DNA of 64,000 nt from Methylobacterium sp. Leaf123 (GCF_001423405.1 NZ_LMNS01000040.1:62637-126636), one strand, 5' to 3'. Positions 47,829-57,553 are shown, numbered from the stretch's first letter. Made by a program: numbers and translations. The notes: generated by a model not told the origin, from the sequence alone.

Positions 47829-49418
47829 TTATTTGTGCGCCACATCTGCCGATAACTCTTGGAGATCAAATTCGTACTCGATTTCTTGCAATATTTCGTC
47901 ACGGATCCGCCCAGAGCGATGAAGTCGAAGAGCTTCTGCGCGGCCGACAGCGATCACGGCAAGCAAGTCACGGCGGTCCATTGAATGATTGTTTGCGCAA
48001 TCAAGCGAAATATTGCTGAATTCACTGTCCAGGGCAGAAGGATGTGGAGCATATTCCAGCATCCACGAATACACAATTTTTCCGTCATTAGCATGCGTGA
48101 GCTTCTCCGCTTCTTTTAATTGAACGTGGACAATGTGCGAGTGGGCCTGAGCTCGACTAAGGTGTGCCGCGTCGCTGTCGGGATCCGCCTGCAAGCTCAG
48201 CAGCCGGATCAATGGGCCAAGCGTAGTGCCTTGCAGCAGATTCGTCACCAATATCACCGCAAAAGCCGAAGCGAGGATTAGGTCTCGCCCAGGCACGGCG
48301 TCCGGCAGAGCGATGGCGATTGCCAGGGTCACCACACCTCGCATGCCGCTCCAGGCAAGCGTGGTCGCCGCCGCTGGGGATAAAGGAGCCCATGTGGTGC
48401 GCAGTAGACGGCCAGTGATATGCTTGAAACCATACACGCCGAAGACCCAGGCGAAGCGCGATAAGACGACCGCCGCCACGATTCCAGTCACTGGGCCGAC
48501 GAGGAACAGAACCTCCTCGTGCGCACTGCCCAGCCGCTCCGCGACACCGCGGAACGATAAGCCAATCAAAACAAAGACGAAGGCCTCCAACAAATAGATC
48601 ATCACGTGCCAAGTGGCGGTCGTTCGGAGGCGGACCCCGGCCGTGAACACAGTGTGCTGATGCCAACCTAGGATCAGCCCCGCAACCACAGTGGCTATAA
48701 CACCGGAGACATGAGCTGCCTCTCCACCGACGTAGGCCGCCCAAGGCAAAACAAAGGTCGCGGCAATCGTTAGGTGGACGTCTTTCAGTAGACGCAGGAG
48801 TTGCACCCAAACTAAACCGATCCCAACACCGACCGCGATGCCGCCAAAGGCCAAGCCCCCGAACGCCAAGCCAGCTTCAGTAGCGCTGAAATTGCCTGAT
48901 AGTGTCGCAGCAACTGCGAAGCGGTAGAGGACCAAGCCGGCTGCGTCGTTGAGCAGGCTCTCGCCCTCCAGAAGCACAGCGAGACGCATCGGTAGCCTTA
49001 CGCGCGTGAGTAGCGCCTTCGCAGCGACTGCATCGGGCGGCGAGACCACTGCTCCTAGAGTAAAGCATGCGGCCCACGGCAGACTTGGTACGAGCCAGTG
49101 TGTTGCAAGTCCAACAGCGAGCGTCGTGAAAGCAACCGCACCGATGGCCAGAGCGAGGATGCTGGGCAGGTCCCGCACAAACGCTGTCCATGCGGTGGAA
49201 TAAGCACCGTGGATTAAAAGCGGTGGCAGAAAGAGAACTAGGATAAAGTCGGGATCGAGGCTGAATGCTGGCAATCCTGGCGTAAAGGCCAGAGCGATTC
49301 CTCCGATGATGAGGGCTGCAGTTGGCGGGAGACGGGTAACTCGGGCTAGAACCTCTAGGCCAAGCGTAGCGACGAGAAGGATTAGGATAAACTCGAAGGT
49401 CGCGACCGGTGACATCAT
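47829..49418 (-). CDS. Cation/proton antiporter (CPA1, NhaP-like)
   Basis: A 529-residue membrane protein with about 12 helices followed by a ~120-residue cytoplasmic tail. Family motifs are LFLPPLLIHGAYS, GAVVSPPDAVAA (ion-site Asp), LLEGESLLNDAAGLVLYRFA and WSGMRGVVTLAIAIALP. It exchanges Na+ or K+ for protons. The start MMSPVATFEF is preferred; upstream in-frame codons add a polar leader. It is alone, convergent with the IS remnant and sigma gene. Confidence 0.92.
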   Translation of the reverse strand: MMSPVATFEFILILLVATLGLEVLARVTRLPPTAALIIGGIALAFTPGLPAFSLDPDFILVLFLPPLLIHGAYSTAWTAFVRDLPSILALAIGAVAFTTLAVGLATHWLVPSLPWAACFTLGAVVSPPDAVAAKALLTRVRLPMRLAVLLEGESLLNDAAGLVLYRFAVAATLSGNFSATEAGLAFGGLAFGGIAVGVGIGLVWVQLLRLLKDVHLTIAATFVLPWAAYVGGEAAHVSGVIATVVAGLILGWHQHTVFTAGVRLRTTATWHVMIYLLEAFVFVLIGLSFRGVAERLGSAHEEVLFLVGPVTGIVAAVVLSRFAWVFGVYGFKHITGRLLRTTWAPLSPAAATTLAWSGMRGVVTLAIAIALPDAVPGRDLILASAFAVILVTNLLQGTTLGPLIRLLSLQADPDSDAAHLSRAQAHSHIVHVQLKEAEKLTHANDGKIVYSWMLEYAPHPSALDSEFSNISLDCANNHSMDRRDLLAVIAVGRAEALRLHRSGRIRDEILQEIEYEFDLQELSADVAHK

Positions 49419-49599
49419 AGCTCTTAGATCCGATCCTTCTCCGCGCTGCATCAACCGCAAGCATCGGGCGCGCTCAAAGCCGGCGTCGCACCATATGTTC
49501 GAAAAAAATAATCAATAATATTCCGATTTATTATCTATGAATAAGAAACTTTCGAAATAAATACAGAGACATATTGATATGATTGCTACGAGCGCCGGC

Positions 49600-51171
49600 T
49601 TACTGGTGAGTCAGTGGGCCAGATGGAGCTCTCCGCATTGCACCGGCCGCTACGATGCCCACAATTGCGAAGATAAACGTCAACTCGAAGCCGTCAATGA
49701 AAGCTAACGTGTTTGCTTCACGCTGTACATCTACGACAATCGAAACAAGGGATCTATCCTTCGCTAGAGCGAATTTGTTGTCTGAAAAACAGGAGATCCT
49801 TTCAGCAATTGCCTGCAGGACGCTCCCGTTGCCTCTTACCAAATGCAAGCCCATCAGATTCGAGTGAATCTGCTCGCGGAGCCGGATAAGGGTGATCATC
49901 AGAGCCGCGCCGAACTCCACTGCGAGAAGGCGGAGGATCTGAATATAGGCCGAGAAAGATGCGGCGACCTCCGGCTTGATGCTCGTGAAGTTCCCGACCA
50001 TCACCGCGGTGAAGGTCATGCCGAGGCCGACAGATTGCAGCAGGGCGACGGGAATGAAGTCATCCACACGCCACGCACTCGTCAGCTGAGTGGCCCACAG
50101 GCTCGCGGCCGCAAAACTGGAAAACCCCAGCATCATCACGAGCCGAAAATCGATGCGCCGCAGGAGGATCACCCCCAACCACGCGCAGAACGCCAGCGGG
50201 ATCCCGATCCAGGCAAACAGGAACCAGCCGATCTGCTCGGGACGGAGCTGAGCCACATTGAGGAGAAAATTCGGGACTAGGACACTGTTCGAGACCGCGA
50301 CGAGGCTGAAACTGATGCCTGTCGACAGGCCGAGAATCGTGTTCCACTGGTATAGGATCCGCGGTGTCGCCCACGGATTTGGTGCACATGCTTCGTGGAT
50401 TAAGAAGCAGACCATCAAGGCGCCGCCGCCGGCTAAGATCACAACGATCGTTCCAGACTCTTGCCAGTCCAGCCGGTTGCCCTGGTCGAGGCCGATATAG
50501 ATCAACATCAGTCCGAGGCCGAACAGCAGCATTCCGCCCCAATCGGCGTCGCGAACCATTTTCATGTTGGGGTGCTGGGACGTCGATCCAAAGGCGGCGA
50601 GGGCCGCCATAAGAAGGGCCAGCGGGATATCCGACCAGTACAGCCACTCCCAGCCGAGTTCCTGCACGTAGTACCCGACCAGGCCCGGACCCGTGTTCAA
50701 GGTGAAGGCAAGCCGAAACGCGTACGCCGCGAAGGCCGGCAGCCAGAGCGCCGGGGGCAGGTTTCGCACGATCACCAGCATTGTGGCGGGCACGAACAAG
50801 CCGAGCAGCAGGCCGGCGGACGCGTGCAGAGCGAACAGGGTCGCCGGCTCACGCACAAGCGGGATCAGCGCGACGACGGCGGCGTATAGGAAGCCGGGCC
50901 AGAGAAGGATCGGTCGGATCCCGAAGACCATCACCAACCACGGCACCGCTGGGGCGGTGAGGATCTGGGGGGCATTCGCAACCGTTGAAAGCCAGGAAGC
51001 CTCGTCGGCCGAGAGGCTGAAGGCACCTCGAATGTCCGGCAGGCCGATGCCGACATACCGGGTGTGATAGCTTGCAAGAAAGCATCCGGTCAGGGCCGCG
51101 GCGACCGCGGCATACGGATTGGCCTTCCATGCAACCGTCGGAGCGCTGCCGTTGAGGACCATTGCGGTCAT
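49600..51171 (-). CDS. MFS drug efflux permease (DHA2, EmrB-like)
   Basis: A 523-residue inner-membrane protein with about 14 helices of the DHA2 type (YHTRYVGIGLPDIRGAFSLSADEASWLSTVANAPQIL). Its ATG overlaps the stop of the preceding HlyD-type gene (TGATG), so the two form an EmrA/EmrB-like tripartite pump pair; an outer-membrane channel gene is not adjacent. The acidic residue expected in the first helix of classical EmrB is replaced by the YHTRYVGI sequence, as in FusB/ArpB-like subgroups. Substrate unknown. Confidence 0.88.
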   Translation of the reverse strand: MTAMVLNGSAPTVAWKANPYAAVAAALTGCFLASYHTRYVGIGLPDIRGAFSLSADEASWLSTVANAPQILTAPAVPWLVMVFGIRPILLWPGFLYAAVVALIPLVREPATLFALHASAGLLLGLFVPATMLVIVRNLPPALWLPAFAAYAFRLAFTLNTGPGLVGYYVQELGWEWLYWSDIPLALLMAALAAFGSTSQHPNMKMVRDADWGGMLLFGLGLMLIYIGLDQGNRLDWQESGTIVVILAGGGALMVCFLIHEACAPNPWATPRILYQWNTILGLSTGISFSLVAVSNSVLVPNFLLNVAQLRPEQIGWFLFAWIGIPLAFCAWLGVILLRRIDFRLVMMLGFSSFAAASLWATQLTSAWRVDDFIPVALLQSVGLGMTFTAVMVGNFTSIKPEVAASFSAYIQILRLLAVEFGAALMITLIRLREQIHSNLMGLHLVRGNGSVLQAIAERISCFSDNKFALAKDRSLVSIVVDVQREANTLAFIDGFELTFIFAIVGIVAAGAMRRAPSGPLTHQ

Positions 51172-52301
51172 CACATGCCCTCCCGAGCGGTCTTGATCCT
51201 CGTGACGACCGACATGCCCGGGCGAAGGCGATCCAACAGGGCCTGACCGGGATTGAGGGCGATTCGGACGGGGATGCGCTGAACGACCTTCGTGAAGTTG
51301 CCTGTGGCGTTGTCGGGAGGCAGCAACGCGAACTGCGAACCCGATGCTGGCGAGAGCCTCTCGACGCGCCCGGCCAGGACAACGCCCGGGTAGGTATCGA
51401 CGGTGACCTCGACGGCTTGTCCTGGCTCGACGTTCGTTAGTTGGGTTTCCTTGTAGTTTGCGATGACGTGGATCTGAGGGAGCGGCACAACACTGATAAG
51501 ATTTCCGCCGACGGTAACGTAGTCACCGGCCTGCACCTGCCTTTGGCTGGCGACCCCATCGAACGGCGCGACGATGCGCGTGTAGCCCAACCGAAGCTCG
51601 GCACCGGCCAAGGCGGCCTCGGCGGCGGCGAGGTCGGCCTCCCGCTGGGCACGGGTCCCGTCGAGCACATTGAGCTGCTCCCGTTGGGCCTGGGCCGCCG
51701 CCTCGGCGGCTTGAACACCGGCGCGCGCGCTCGCTAGGTCCGCGACGGCCTGCTCGACCCGCTGGGCCGTTGCGAAGGTCGAGCGAAGGAGGGCCTGTTG
51801 CCGCTGCTCCTCTTGCGTGGCCTGCAAAACCTTGGCCCGCGCTGAGGCAATCTGTGCCTCCGCCTGCAAGATGACGGCCCGCTGGAGCGCAATCTGATTG
51901 TCCAGATTCCTCGTCGCCGCCTTGGCGCCGGTTACGCTTGCTCGGGCCTGGGCGACGGCGACCTGATAATCCGACGGATCGATGACCATCAGAAGATCGC
52001 CGGCGCGAACCGATTGGAAGTCTTGAACAGCCACCTTGACGATGTTGCCTGATACTCTCGCAGACAAGCCTGTCAGTTCGGACCGCACCGTAGCATCGTT
52101 TGTGACCTGGATGGCGGTGTTGCTGACCAGATAGTCCCACTGACCGAGAGCAGCCGACATGAGCGAACCGACCAAAACCACCGACGTGATCGGTACTGCC
52201 CATTTCCTCACGAGCTGTCCCGTTCGGCCAGGCATCTTTAGGACGCGCAGAGCGGCAACAGGAACGGGAATGACATCCGCATCGGATGTGGCAACCGACA
52301 T
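51171..52301 (-). CDS. HlyD-family periplasmic adaptor (EmrA-like)
   Basis: A 376-residue membrane-fusion protein: one N-terminal transmembrane helix (about 35-55), a biotinyl-lipoyl half motif (VSGNIVKVAVQDFQSVRAGDLLMVIDPSDY), a long Ala/Gln-rich coiled-coil hairpin (about 115-230) and a beta-barrel domain (RIVAPFDGVASQRQVQAGDYV). AGGAG lies seven bases before the ATG. It bridges the downstream EmrB-like permease to an outer-membrane channel. Confidence 0.92.
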   Translation of the reverse strand: MSVATSDADVIPVPVAALRVLKMPGRTGQLVRKWAVPITSVVLVGSLMSAALGQWDYLVSNTAIQVTNDATVRSELTGLSARVSGNIVKVAVQDFQSVRAGDLLMVIDPSDYQVAVAQARASVTGAKAATRNLDNQIALQRAVILQAEAQIASARAKVLQATQEEQRQQALLRSTFATAQRVEQAVADLASARAGVQAAEAAAQAQREQLNVLDGTRAQREADLAAAEAALAGAELRLGYTRIVAPFDGVASQRQVQAGDYVTVGGNLISVVPLPQIHVIANYKETQLTNVEPGQAVEVTVDTYPGVVLAGRVERLSPASGSQFALLPPDNATGNFTKVVQRIPVRIALNPGQALLDRLRPGMSVVTRIKTAREGM

Positions 52302-52375
52302 TTCAAGCTCCTGATAGATCTGACGTTCCCGGCCTGGCTCCGACCGCCGCCGGTAGTGGCAAGGTCTGATTTTGC

Positions 52376-52804
52376 CTATTGGACCGGCGTGGTCAGGACG
52401 GTGTCGCCGGTGTCCACGACGAACACCGCAAGCAGCTTCGCTGGCTCGCTCGGGCTGCCGTTGGCGCTGACGTTGTGGAGGCTGCCGGGAAGCTCGGTGA
52501 AACTCTCGCCCTTCCGGTAGATGCGGAGTTCGCCGCCGTTCACCTGACTCTTGATCGTGCCCTCGAGGACCGTGGCGTAGATGAAGGCGGACGGAGCGTG
52601 TCGGTGGGCGGGGTTCCCGGCACCCGGTTCGTACTCGACGAGCACGGCTTTCAGGCTCTTGCCCGGCGCGTTGGGGAGTTCATGCTGGTAGACGAGCGTC
52701 GCTTTGGCGCCTGGAGCTGCCGTGTCGTGGGCTTGGGCGTCCTGGATCGAAGCGGATCCGGATAAGACGACGATCAGCGCCATCCGGCCGAGGATGGAGG
52801 TCAT
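52376..52804 (-). CDS. Exported cupin-domain protein
   Basis: A 142-residue protein with a signal peptide (cleavage probably after DAQAHD region) and a cupin fold: YEPGAGNPAHRHAPSAFIYATVLEGTIKSQVNG gives the metal-binding His pair and FTELPGSLHNVSAN the second motif. It lies between the NmrA and HlyD genes on the same strand (gaps 34 and 74 bp), so it appears to be part of the efflux operon. Confidence 0.85.
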   Translation of the reverse strand: MTSILGRMALIVVLSGSASIQDAQAHDTAAPGAKATLVYQHELPNAPGKSLKAVLVEYEPGAGNPAHRHAPSAFIYATVLEGTIKSQVNGGELRIYRKGESFTELPGSLHNVSANGSPSEPAKLLAVFVVDTGDTVLTTPVQ

Positions 52805-52838
52805 GGGAATTCTCCTTGGGTCGAGGTGAAAAAGGGGG

Positions 52839-53603
52839 TTAGTGCTGGGTCGGCTGAGCGCTCAGCCAGCTGTCGAGGTCACGGCCGCCGAGCTTCTGCT
52901 GCCCGATCGGGACGAGGCTCAACTCCTCCAGGCGACCACCGAAGTAGCTGGCTTCCTGACCGCGGCTCACAGCGCGCAGGTCCGCGCGAGCTTGCAGGTA
53001 GTGTGCGATGACCCGGTCGAAGGGCGCCCGCTCCGGCCCGCCGATCTCGATGACACCGTTGCGCGGCTCGCTGGTCGCGACGTTGGCCAGGATGGCAGCG
53101 ACATCGTCCGCTGCAATGGGCTGGATCTGGCTACCCGGCAGCGTGACGCGGCCGTCCTTCGTGTAGGCATCGGCCAAGGTGCCGAGAAACTCGAAGAACT
53201 GCGTGGAGCGCACGATGGTGTACGGCAGGCCGCCCGTGGCGGCGATCTGCTCCTGCAGCAGCTTGCCCTGGAAGTAGCCGTTGTCGAGCATGCGGTCGAC
53301 GCCGACGATCGAAAGGACGACGTGGTGTGCGACGCCCGCATCTGCAGCGGCGGCAACGAGATTCCTTCCGGATGTCTCGAAGAACTCCCGCACTTCCGCG
53401 GGGTCGAACGACATGATGTTCGACACGTCGACGAGGACGTCCGCGCCGTGCATGACCTCGGAAAGGCCCTGGCCTGTGACGCTGTTGACGCCCATGCCCG
53501 GGGAAGCAGCAACGACGGTATGCCCGGCAAGTGCAAGCAGTCGCGCAAGCTTTGCGCCGATCAAACCCGTTCCACCGATGATGACGATCTTCTTTGACAT
53601 CAT
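52839..53603 (-). CDS. NmrA-like NAD(P)-binding protein (atypical SDR)
   Basis: A 254-residue Rossmann protein: VIIGGTGLIGAKLARLLALAGHTVVAASP dinucleotide motif, VLVDVSNIMSFDP, and the C-terminal IAADDVAAILANV and GGPERAPFDRV common to this subfamily. Two consecutive ATGs begin the gene after GGGAGATT. It is the first gene of the NmrA-cupin-HlyD-MFS operon and divergent from an AraC regulator. Close relatives occur at 59.9 kb and at the right edge. Its promoter region lacks the ECF41-type motif. Confidence 0.9.
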   Translation of the reverse strand: MMSKKIVIIGGTGLIGAKLARLLALAGHTVVAASPGMGVNSVTGQGLSEVMHGADVLVDVSNIMSFDPAEVREFFETSGRNLVAAAADAGVAHHVVLSIVGVDRMLDNGYFQGKLLQEQIAATGGLPYTIVRSTQFFEFLGTLADAYTKDGRVTLPGSQIQPIAADDVAAILANVATSEPRNGVIEIGGPERAPFDRVIAHYLQARADLRAVSRGQEASYFGGRLEELSLVPIGQQKLGGRDLDSWLSAQPTQH

Positions 53604-53712
53604 TCCAATCTCCCACTGCGGCGCCACCTGCGCCGTGGATGAGGATCAGGTACGGGAAGCGGAGCCTTGCTTCTGTCTTGGGATTGCGCCGATCATCGCG
53701 ATCTTGCGGTGA

Positions 53713-54744
53713 GTGAACGAGAGGTGCGCAGTGACGAGTGACGCTGTCCACGGAGGGGCGACGTCCGCCGAATCCCGGATTGCTTCGCTTGTCCGCGCGA
53801 CCGATGGCCGAGATGGTTCGATGCTCGGAGACAAGCGCAGCCTGGTTCGGTCGCGAGACGAGAATGGACGACCGAGCATCGAGATGGAGCGGATCCTCGA
53901 TACGCCCCCTCCGCTCGCCGAGCATGATCTGAAGGGCGGCGCGCAGTTGACCCGGCCGTGGTCACACGGAGCGTTGCACGCCGCGTTGCCGGCCCTCAAT
54001 GCGCACGTTGTGATGACCTACTGGGGAACTGCCCAGCAGGCTTCCTGGCGCACGGGTTCTCAACGACTGGCTTCGCGCACCCGCCGTGGTTCGATTACCC
54101 TAATCCCAATCGGACGCGATGGGCGCTGGGACATCGAGGGACCGGTCGAGGTCTCCCAGGTCTACCTGCCTCATCAGCGCCTTCAGGCCGCAGCCGAGGC
54201 GATGGCGTTGTCCACGAACGTGGAGTTGGTCGGCCGCACCGGCTTCGACGATCCGACCTCGGCGCAGATCATGCAACTCCTCGGGAAGGAAGCCGAACGC
54301 ACCGACGCTTCCTCCTCGCTGTTCGTTGAGCAGGCCATCGATCTTCTATGCACGCAGCTGATCAGATCACATTCGTCACACGGCGCCGTCACCTCGACGG
54401 CACCTCGCCGAGGTCTGGCCGACTGGCAGGTGAAGCGCGTCACGGAGTATATGACGACCTCGCTCGATCGGTTGATCGGGCTCGACGAGCTCGCTGCCCT
54501 CGTTGACCTCAGTCGGTTTCACTTTTGCGCTTCGTTCAAGCTCGCTACCGGAATGACGCCGCACGAATGGCTGACGAACCTTCGGATGCAGCGTGCAAAA
54601 CATCTTCTGGCTGCGACCGACTGGCCGATCGTCAACGTCGCCCTGGAGGTGGGGTATGAAACGCCGTCCGCATTCGCGGCGGCCTTCCGCAAGATGACGG
54701 GATCAACCCCCTCCGTATTCCGCCGTCAGGCGCACGCTGTCTGA
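53713..54744 (+). CDS. AraC-family transcriptional regulator
   Basis: A 343-residue regulator. The C-terminal ~100 residues hold two helix-turn-helix motifs (LIGLDELAALVDLSRFHFCASFKLATGMTPHEWLTNLRMQRAKHLL and IVNVALEVGYETPSAFAAAFRKMTGSTPSVFRR). The N-terminal part is a cupin-like sensor. The GTG at 53713 gives the longest version; an ATG at 53821 is possible. It is divergent from the NmrA-cupin-efflux operon and probably activates it. Confidence 0.88.
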   Translation: MNERCAVTSDAVHGGATSAESRIASLVRATDGRDGSMLGDKRSLVRSRDENGRPSIEMERILDTPPPLAEHDLKGGAQLTRPWSHGALHAALPALNAHVVMTYWGTAQQASWRTGSQRLASRTRRGSITLIPIGRDGRWDIEGPVEVSQVYLPHQRLQAAAEAMALSTNVELVGRTGFDDPTSAQIMQLLGKEAERTDASSSLFVEQAIDLLCTQLIRSHSSHGAVTSTAPRRGLADWQVKRVTEYMTTSLDRLIGLDELAALVDLSRFHFCASFKLATGMTPHEWLTNLRMQRAKHLLAATDWPIVNVALEVGYETPSAFAAAFRKMTGSTPSVFRRQAHAV

Positions 54745-54940
54745 AAATACTGCGTTGCATGCCTCGATAGGAGCGGCGGCGCAGCTGCTCCCAGTTGCCC
54801 TCAAGAGCGCCGACTTTTGCCCCTAGACAGACGCCGCAGACACTCGATCGAGCCCGTAATCTTATGTCCTGTCGCCGCTCTCACGTCCGCTTCTGCCTTC
54901 CGTGCGGACATCCGAATAGGAAAGACGGAAGGTCCGAAAA

Positions 54941-54981
54941 GGGTCAGGAGTTAGCATGCCGCTTGTTCTGCTGTGCGCCAC
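54941..54981 (+). repeat. 41-bp intergenic repeat, copy 2
   Basis: Begins GGGTCAGGAGTT, contains GCTTGTT and ends GCTGTGCGCCAC, with the same length and block spacing as the copy at 45759-45799. It lies 45 bp before the MITE-like element. Confidence 0.6.
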
Positions 54982-55026
54982 GAGCCGACCTTCGGCCGTC
55001 AGGAGCTGAACCGCCGCTTACGACCG

Positions 55027-55194
55027 AGGCTGTGTGAAAACGCAGTCTCGTAAGAAGATTTTTCTCCCGCACAGCCTGAGCAGCGACTGAGTTGGCCGTC
55101 TGATATCACCGAAGCCGCTGCCCGGCATGCTCCATGTACGTCGCGTAGAAGATTGTTCTATGATTTCGGAGCCTGCCTGCGTTTTCACACAGCC
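55027..55194. mobile_element. MITE-like element with 19-bp perfect terminal inverted repeats
   Basis: AGGCTGTGTGAAAACGCAG at 55027-55045 is repeated as its exact complement at 55176-55194. The interior is only 130 bp and non-coding. GGCTGTGTGAAAAC resembles the ends of several transposase-bearing IS families, so this is probably a non-autonomous derivative. I could not identify a flanking target-site duplication. Confidence 0.7.
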
Positions 55195-55578
55195 TGGACC
55201 CTACTCGGACCTAGGAACGTCCGCTTGCGGGCCATCTGAGCGACCCTGAACCACCAGCTTGCCCATTCGCGCCTGAGCGGTGTCTCAGTCGATCAAGCTA
55301 CCCTTGCTTAGACCAGATCCAACGCGATCCAAGAATCGCGGCCACCGACGTCTGCGTTCCGGCTGGGCAACGAACTCCGAAGCCTGGGCGCATCACGGCT
55401 CAGAACCTGTGGGCTTGGATGTACCAGTCTCCGATCGGCGCGCCGCCCCAATCCGGGGCTTCGCTGAAGACCTTCCCGTCGGTACAGACCGCCGCGACGT
55501 AAGCTTGGCAGCCGGCCGAGTCACTGTGTAAGTCGAAGTAATTTGATGTGGGGTGCTCACCCTTTTTGAATTTGAGCA

Positions 55579-55605
55579 TGTCACATTCATACACCCTGCA
55601 TCGTC
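55579..55605 (+). promoter_or_regulatory. ECF41-type promoter for the alpha/beta hydrolase gene
   Basis: TGTCACA (55579-55585), 16 bp, CGTC (55602-55605), 43 bp before the hydrolase ATG. Both elements and the spacing match the ECF41 pattern exactly. Confidence 0.82.
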
Positions 55606-55648
55606 TTGCTCGTGACGGGCCTCCGCTCGTCTGAACGAGGAGCAAGAA

Positions 55649-56479
55649 ATGAATACGTTCATCGCCAGGGATGGGACCACAATCTTCTACAAAGATTGGG
55701 GCGATAGGACCGCGCAGCCGATCGTCTTCCATCATGGCTGGCCGCTGTCGGCAGACGATTGGGACAACCAGATGCTGTTCTTCCTAGGAGAGGGTTTCCG
55801 CGTGATCGCCCATGACCGCCGCGGCCATGGACGATCAAGCCAGACGGACACCGGCAATGACATGGACACCTATGCCGCCGACGTCGCGGATCTGGCAACG
55901 GCACTGGATCTATGGAACGCTGTACACGTCGGTCACTCGACCGGCGGCGGCGAGGTCGCCCGCTACGTCGCGCGCGCCGAGATCGGCCGAGTCGCCAAGG
56001 CCATTCTGATAGGCGCGGTGCCGCCGATCATGGTCAATACCGACACCAATCCTGAAGGGCTGTCGCGGCAGGTGTTCGACGGTTTCCGGGCGGCCTTGGC
56101 CGATAATCGCGCACAATTCTACGTCGACGTTCCCGGTGGCCCCTTCTATGGTTTCAACCGCGATGGCGCAACAACCAGCCAAGCGTTGATCGACAACTGG
56201 TGGCGGCAGGGCATGATGGGGGGAGCCAAGGCGCAGTACGACTGCATCGAGGCTTTCAGTGCGACTGACTTCACCGAGGATCTGAACGCGATCCAGGTGC
56301 CCGTATTGGTGATGCATGGCGAGGACGATCAGATCGTTCCAATCCACAACTCCGCTATGAAGTCGATCAAGCTGCTTAGGAGCGGCACGCTCAAGACCTA
56401 CCCAGGGCTACCGCACGGTCTGTGCCAGACGCATCCGGACCTAGTAAACTCCGAGTTGCTTGCCTTTGTACGCAGCTGA
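55649..56479 (+). CDS. Alpha/beta hydrolase (non-haem chloroperoxidase-like)
   Basis: A 276-residue hydrolase of the cofactor-free haloperoxidase/perhydrolase group. HHGWPLSADDWDNQ forms the oxyanion region. The nucleophile is S97 in GHSTGGGE, the acid lies in MHGEDDQIVP and the catalytic His in LPHGLC near the C-terminus. AGGAG-like GAGGAGC precedes the ATG. The ECF41-type promoter links it functionally to the two sigma factors in the window. Physiological substrate is unknown. Confidence 0.93.
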   Translation: MNTFIARDGTTIFYKDWGDRTAQPIVFHHGWPLSADDWDNQMLFFLGEGFRVIAHDRRGHGRSSQTDTGNDMDTYAADVADLATALDLWNAVHVGHSTGGGEVARYVARAEIGRVAKAILIGAVPPIMVNTDTNPEGLSRQVFDGFRAALADNRAQFYVDVPGGPFYGFNRDGATTSQALIDNWWRQGMMGGAKAQYDCIEAFSATDFTEDLNAIQVPVLVMHGEDDQIVPIHNSAMKSIKLLRSGTLKTYPGLPHGLCQTHPDLVNSELLAFVRS

Positions 56480-56547
56480 TCTGCTCAGCGAGGTTCCGTG
56501 GGCTGGGAAGTGGTTCGGAGCATCGTTCAGATTTTGGTGACCTCCTT

Positions 56548-57453
56548 CTATCGAGCCTTGTCGGGCACGCTTCGAGTATCCCAAGCCCGAAGCGTGTCGG
56601 CAACAAAGTCGAGAAAAATTCGCAGGCGTTCGGGCGCTAAGCGAGCATAGGCGTGAAGCGCGTACACCGGCACAGTTGCCAACGGTACGTCGGAGAGGAC
56701 GCGTCGTAGGCGTCCTGACGCCAGGTCGTGGCTCACGGACCTGTGAAGAATTTGCGTAATCCCGAGCCCGCTCACAGCGGCGATGCGCAGCGCCTCGCCA
56801 TCATCGGCATCGAAACAGCCAGGTGGCAGCGCCACCGATGGCCCCCATGCCGACCGCACCGGATAAGGCAAACCACCAAGCCTGTAGCGGGCATGCGTGT
56901 GTCTTTGCAGGTCTGCCAGGGTGTTGGGTGTACCAACGCGGTCTAGATAAGCGGGAGCGGCGACTAGCACGAGCTCCAGCGTCCCGAGTAACCGTGCGGT
57001 CAGTTCCGTGTCCGGCGGCGTACCTGCCCGGATCGCGACGTCATAGCCCTCGTGAATAAGGTCAACCCGCCGATCACTCAGATTTGCCTCAAGCCTCATC
57101 CGAGGATGACAGGGCAAAAACACGCGCGTGATCGGCTCCAACAACGCGCGACCTAGTTCCGCCGGCATGGTCACCTTGATCCTGCCGTTAGAAGCCTGCT
57201 CACCAATCATGCCGCTCGCGTCCTCAATGGCATGCACAAGTGGGGCAATGCGGTCATAATAAGCTTGGCCTTCTTCGGTAAGCGCCAGTGATCGCGTCGA
57301 ACGATGAAACAACCGGACTTTTAAGCGCCGCTCGAGCCGGGCGATGCTCTTCGAAATGGCCGAAGGCGTCGTCTCTAGCAATCGAGCACCTGCGGTGAAG
57401 GAGCCTGCCTCCACTGCTCGGACGAAGGCGCCGAGACCATGCATACGATCCAT
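56548..57453 (-). CDS. LysR-family transcriptional regulator
   Basis: A 301-residue regulator with N-terminal helix-turn-helix (FVRAVEAGSFTAGARLLETTPSAISKSIARLERRLKVRLFHRSTRSL) and an effector domain ending PERLRIFLDFVADTL, typical of the CrgA/DmlR-like subgroup that controls divergent dehydrogenases. It is divergent from an SDR gene 100 bp away. Confidence 0.92.
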   Translation of the reverse strand: MDRMHGLGAFVRAVEAGSFTAGARLLETTPSAISKSIARLERRLKVRLFHRSTRSLALTEEGQAYYDRIAPLVHAIEDASGMIGEQASNGRIKVTMPAELGRALLEPITRVFLPCHPRMRLEANLSDRRVDLIHEGYDVAIRAGTPPDTELTARLLGTLELVLVAAPAYLDRVGTPNTLADLQRHTHARYRLGGLPYPVRSAWGPSVALPPGCFDADDGEALRIAAVSGLGITQILHRSVSHDLASGRLRRVLSDVPLATVPVYALHAYARLAPERLRIFLDFVADTLRAWDTRSVPDKAR

Positions 57454-57553
57454 CGCTACTACTCGCCTTTTGGAACAAGTGCATGGCTCAGTGACGGGCT
57501 TAGCACGCCGCTAAAAACAGACGAGATTGCAACAGCCAACAAAAGGAGCGGCC

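Larger units (their letters stand above)
54745..55578. other. Long gene-free region with repeats and a MITE-like element
   Basis: About 830 bp without a supported gene. It includes the second copy of the 41-bp repeat (54941-54981), a 168-bp element with 19-bp terminal inverted repeats (55027-55194) and a GGAACGTCCGC motif after it similar to those near 45.7 kb. Open frames on either strand overlap these repeats and are not credible. Confidence 0.55.

Noticed and set aside
55400..55735. 111-codon minus-strand open frame across the hydrolase promoter
   Set aside because: It overlaps the ECF41-type promoter and the start of the alpha/beta hydrolase gene and has no recognisable domain.
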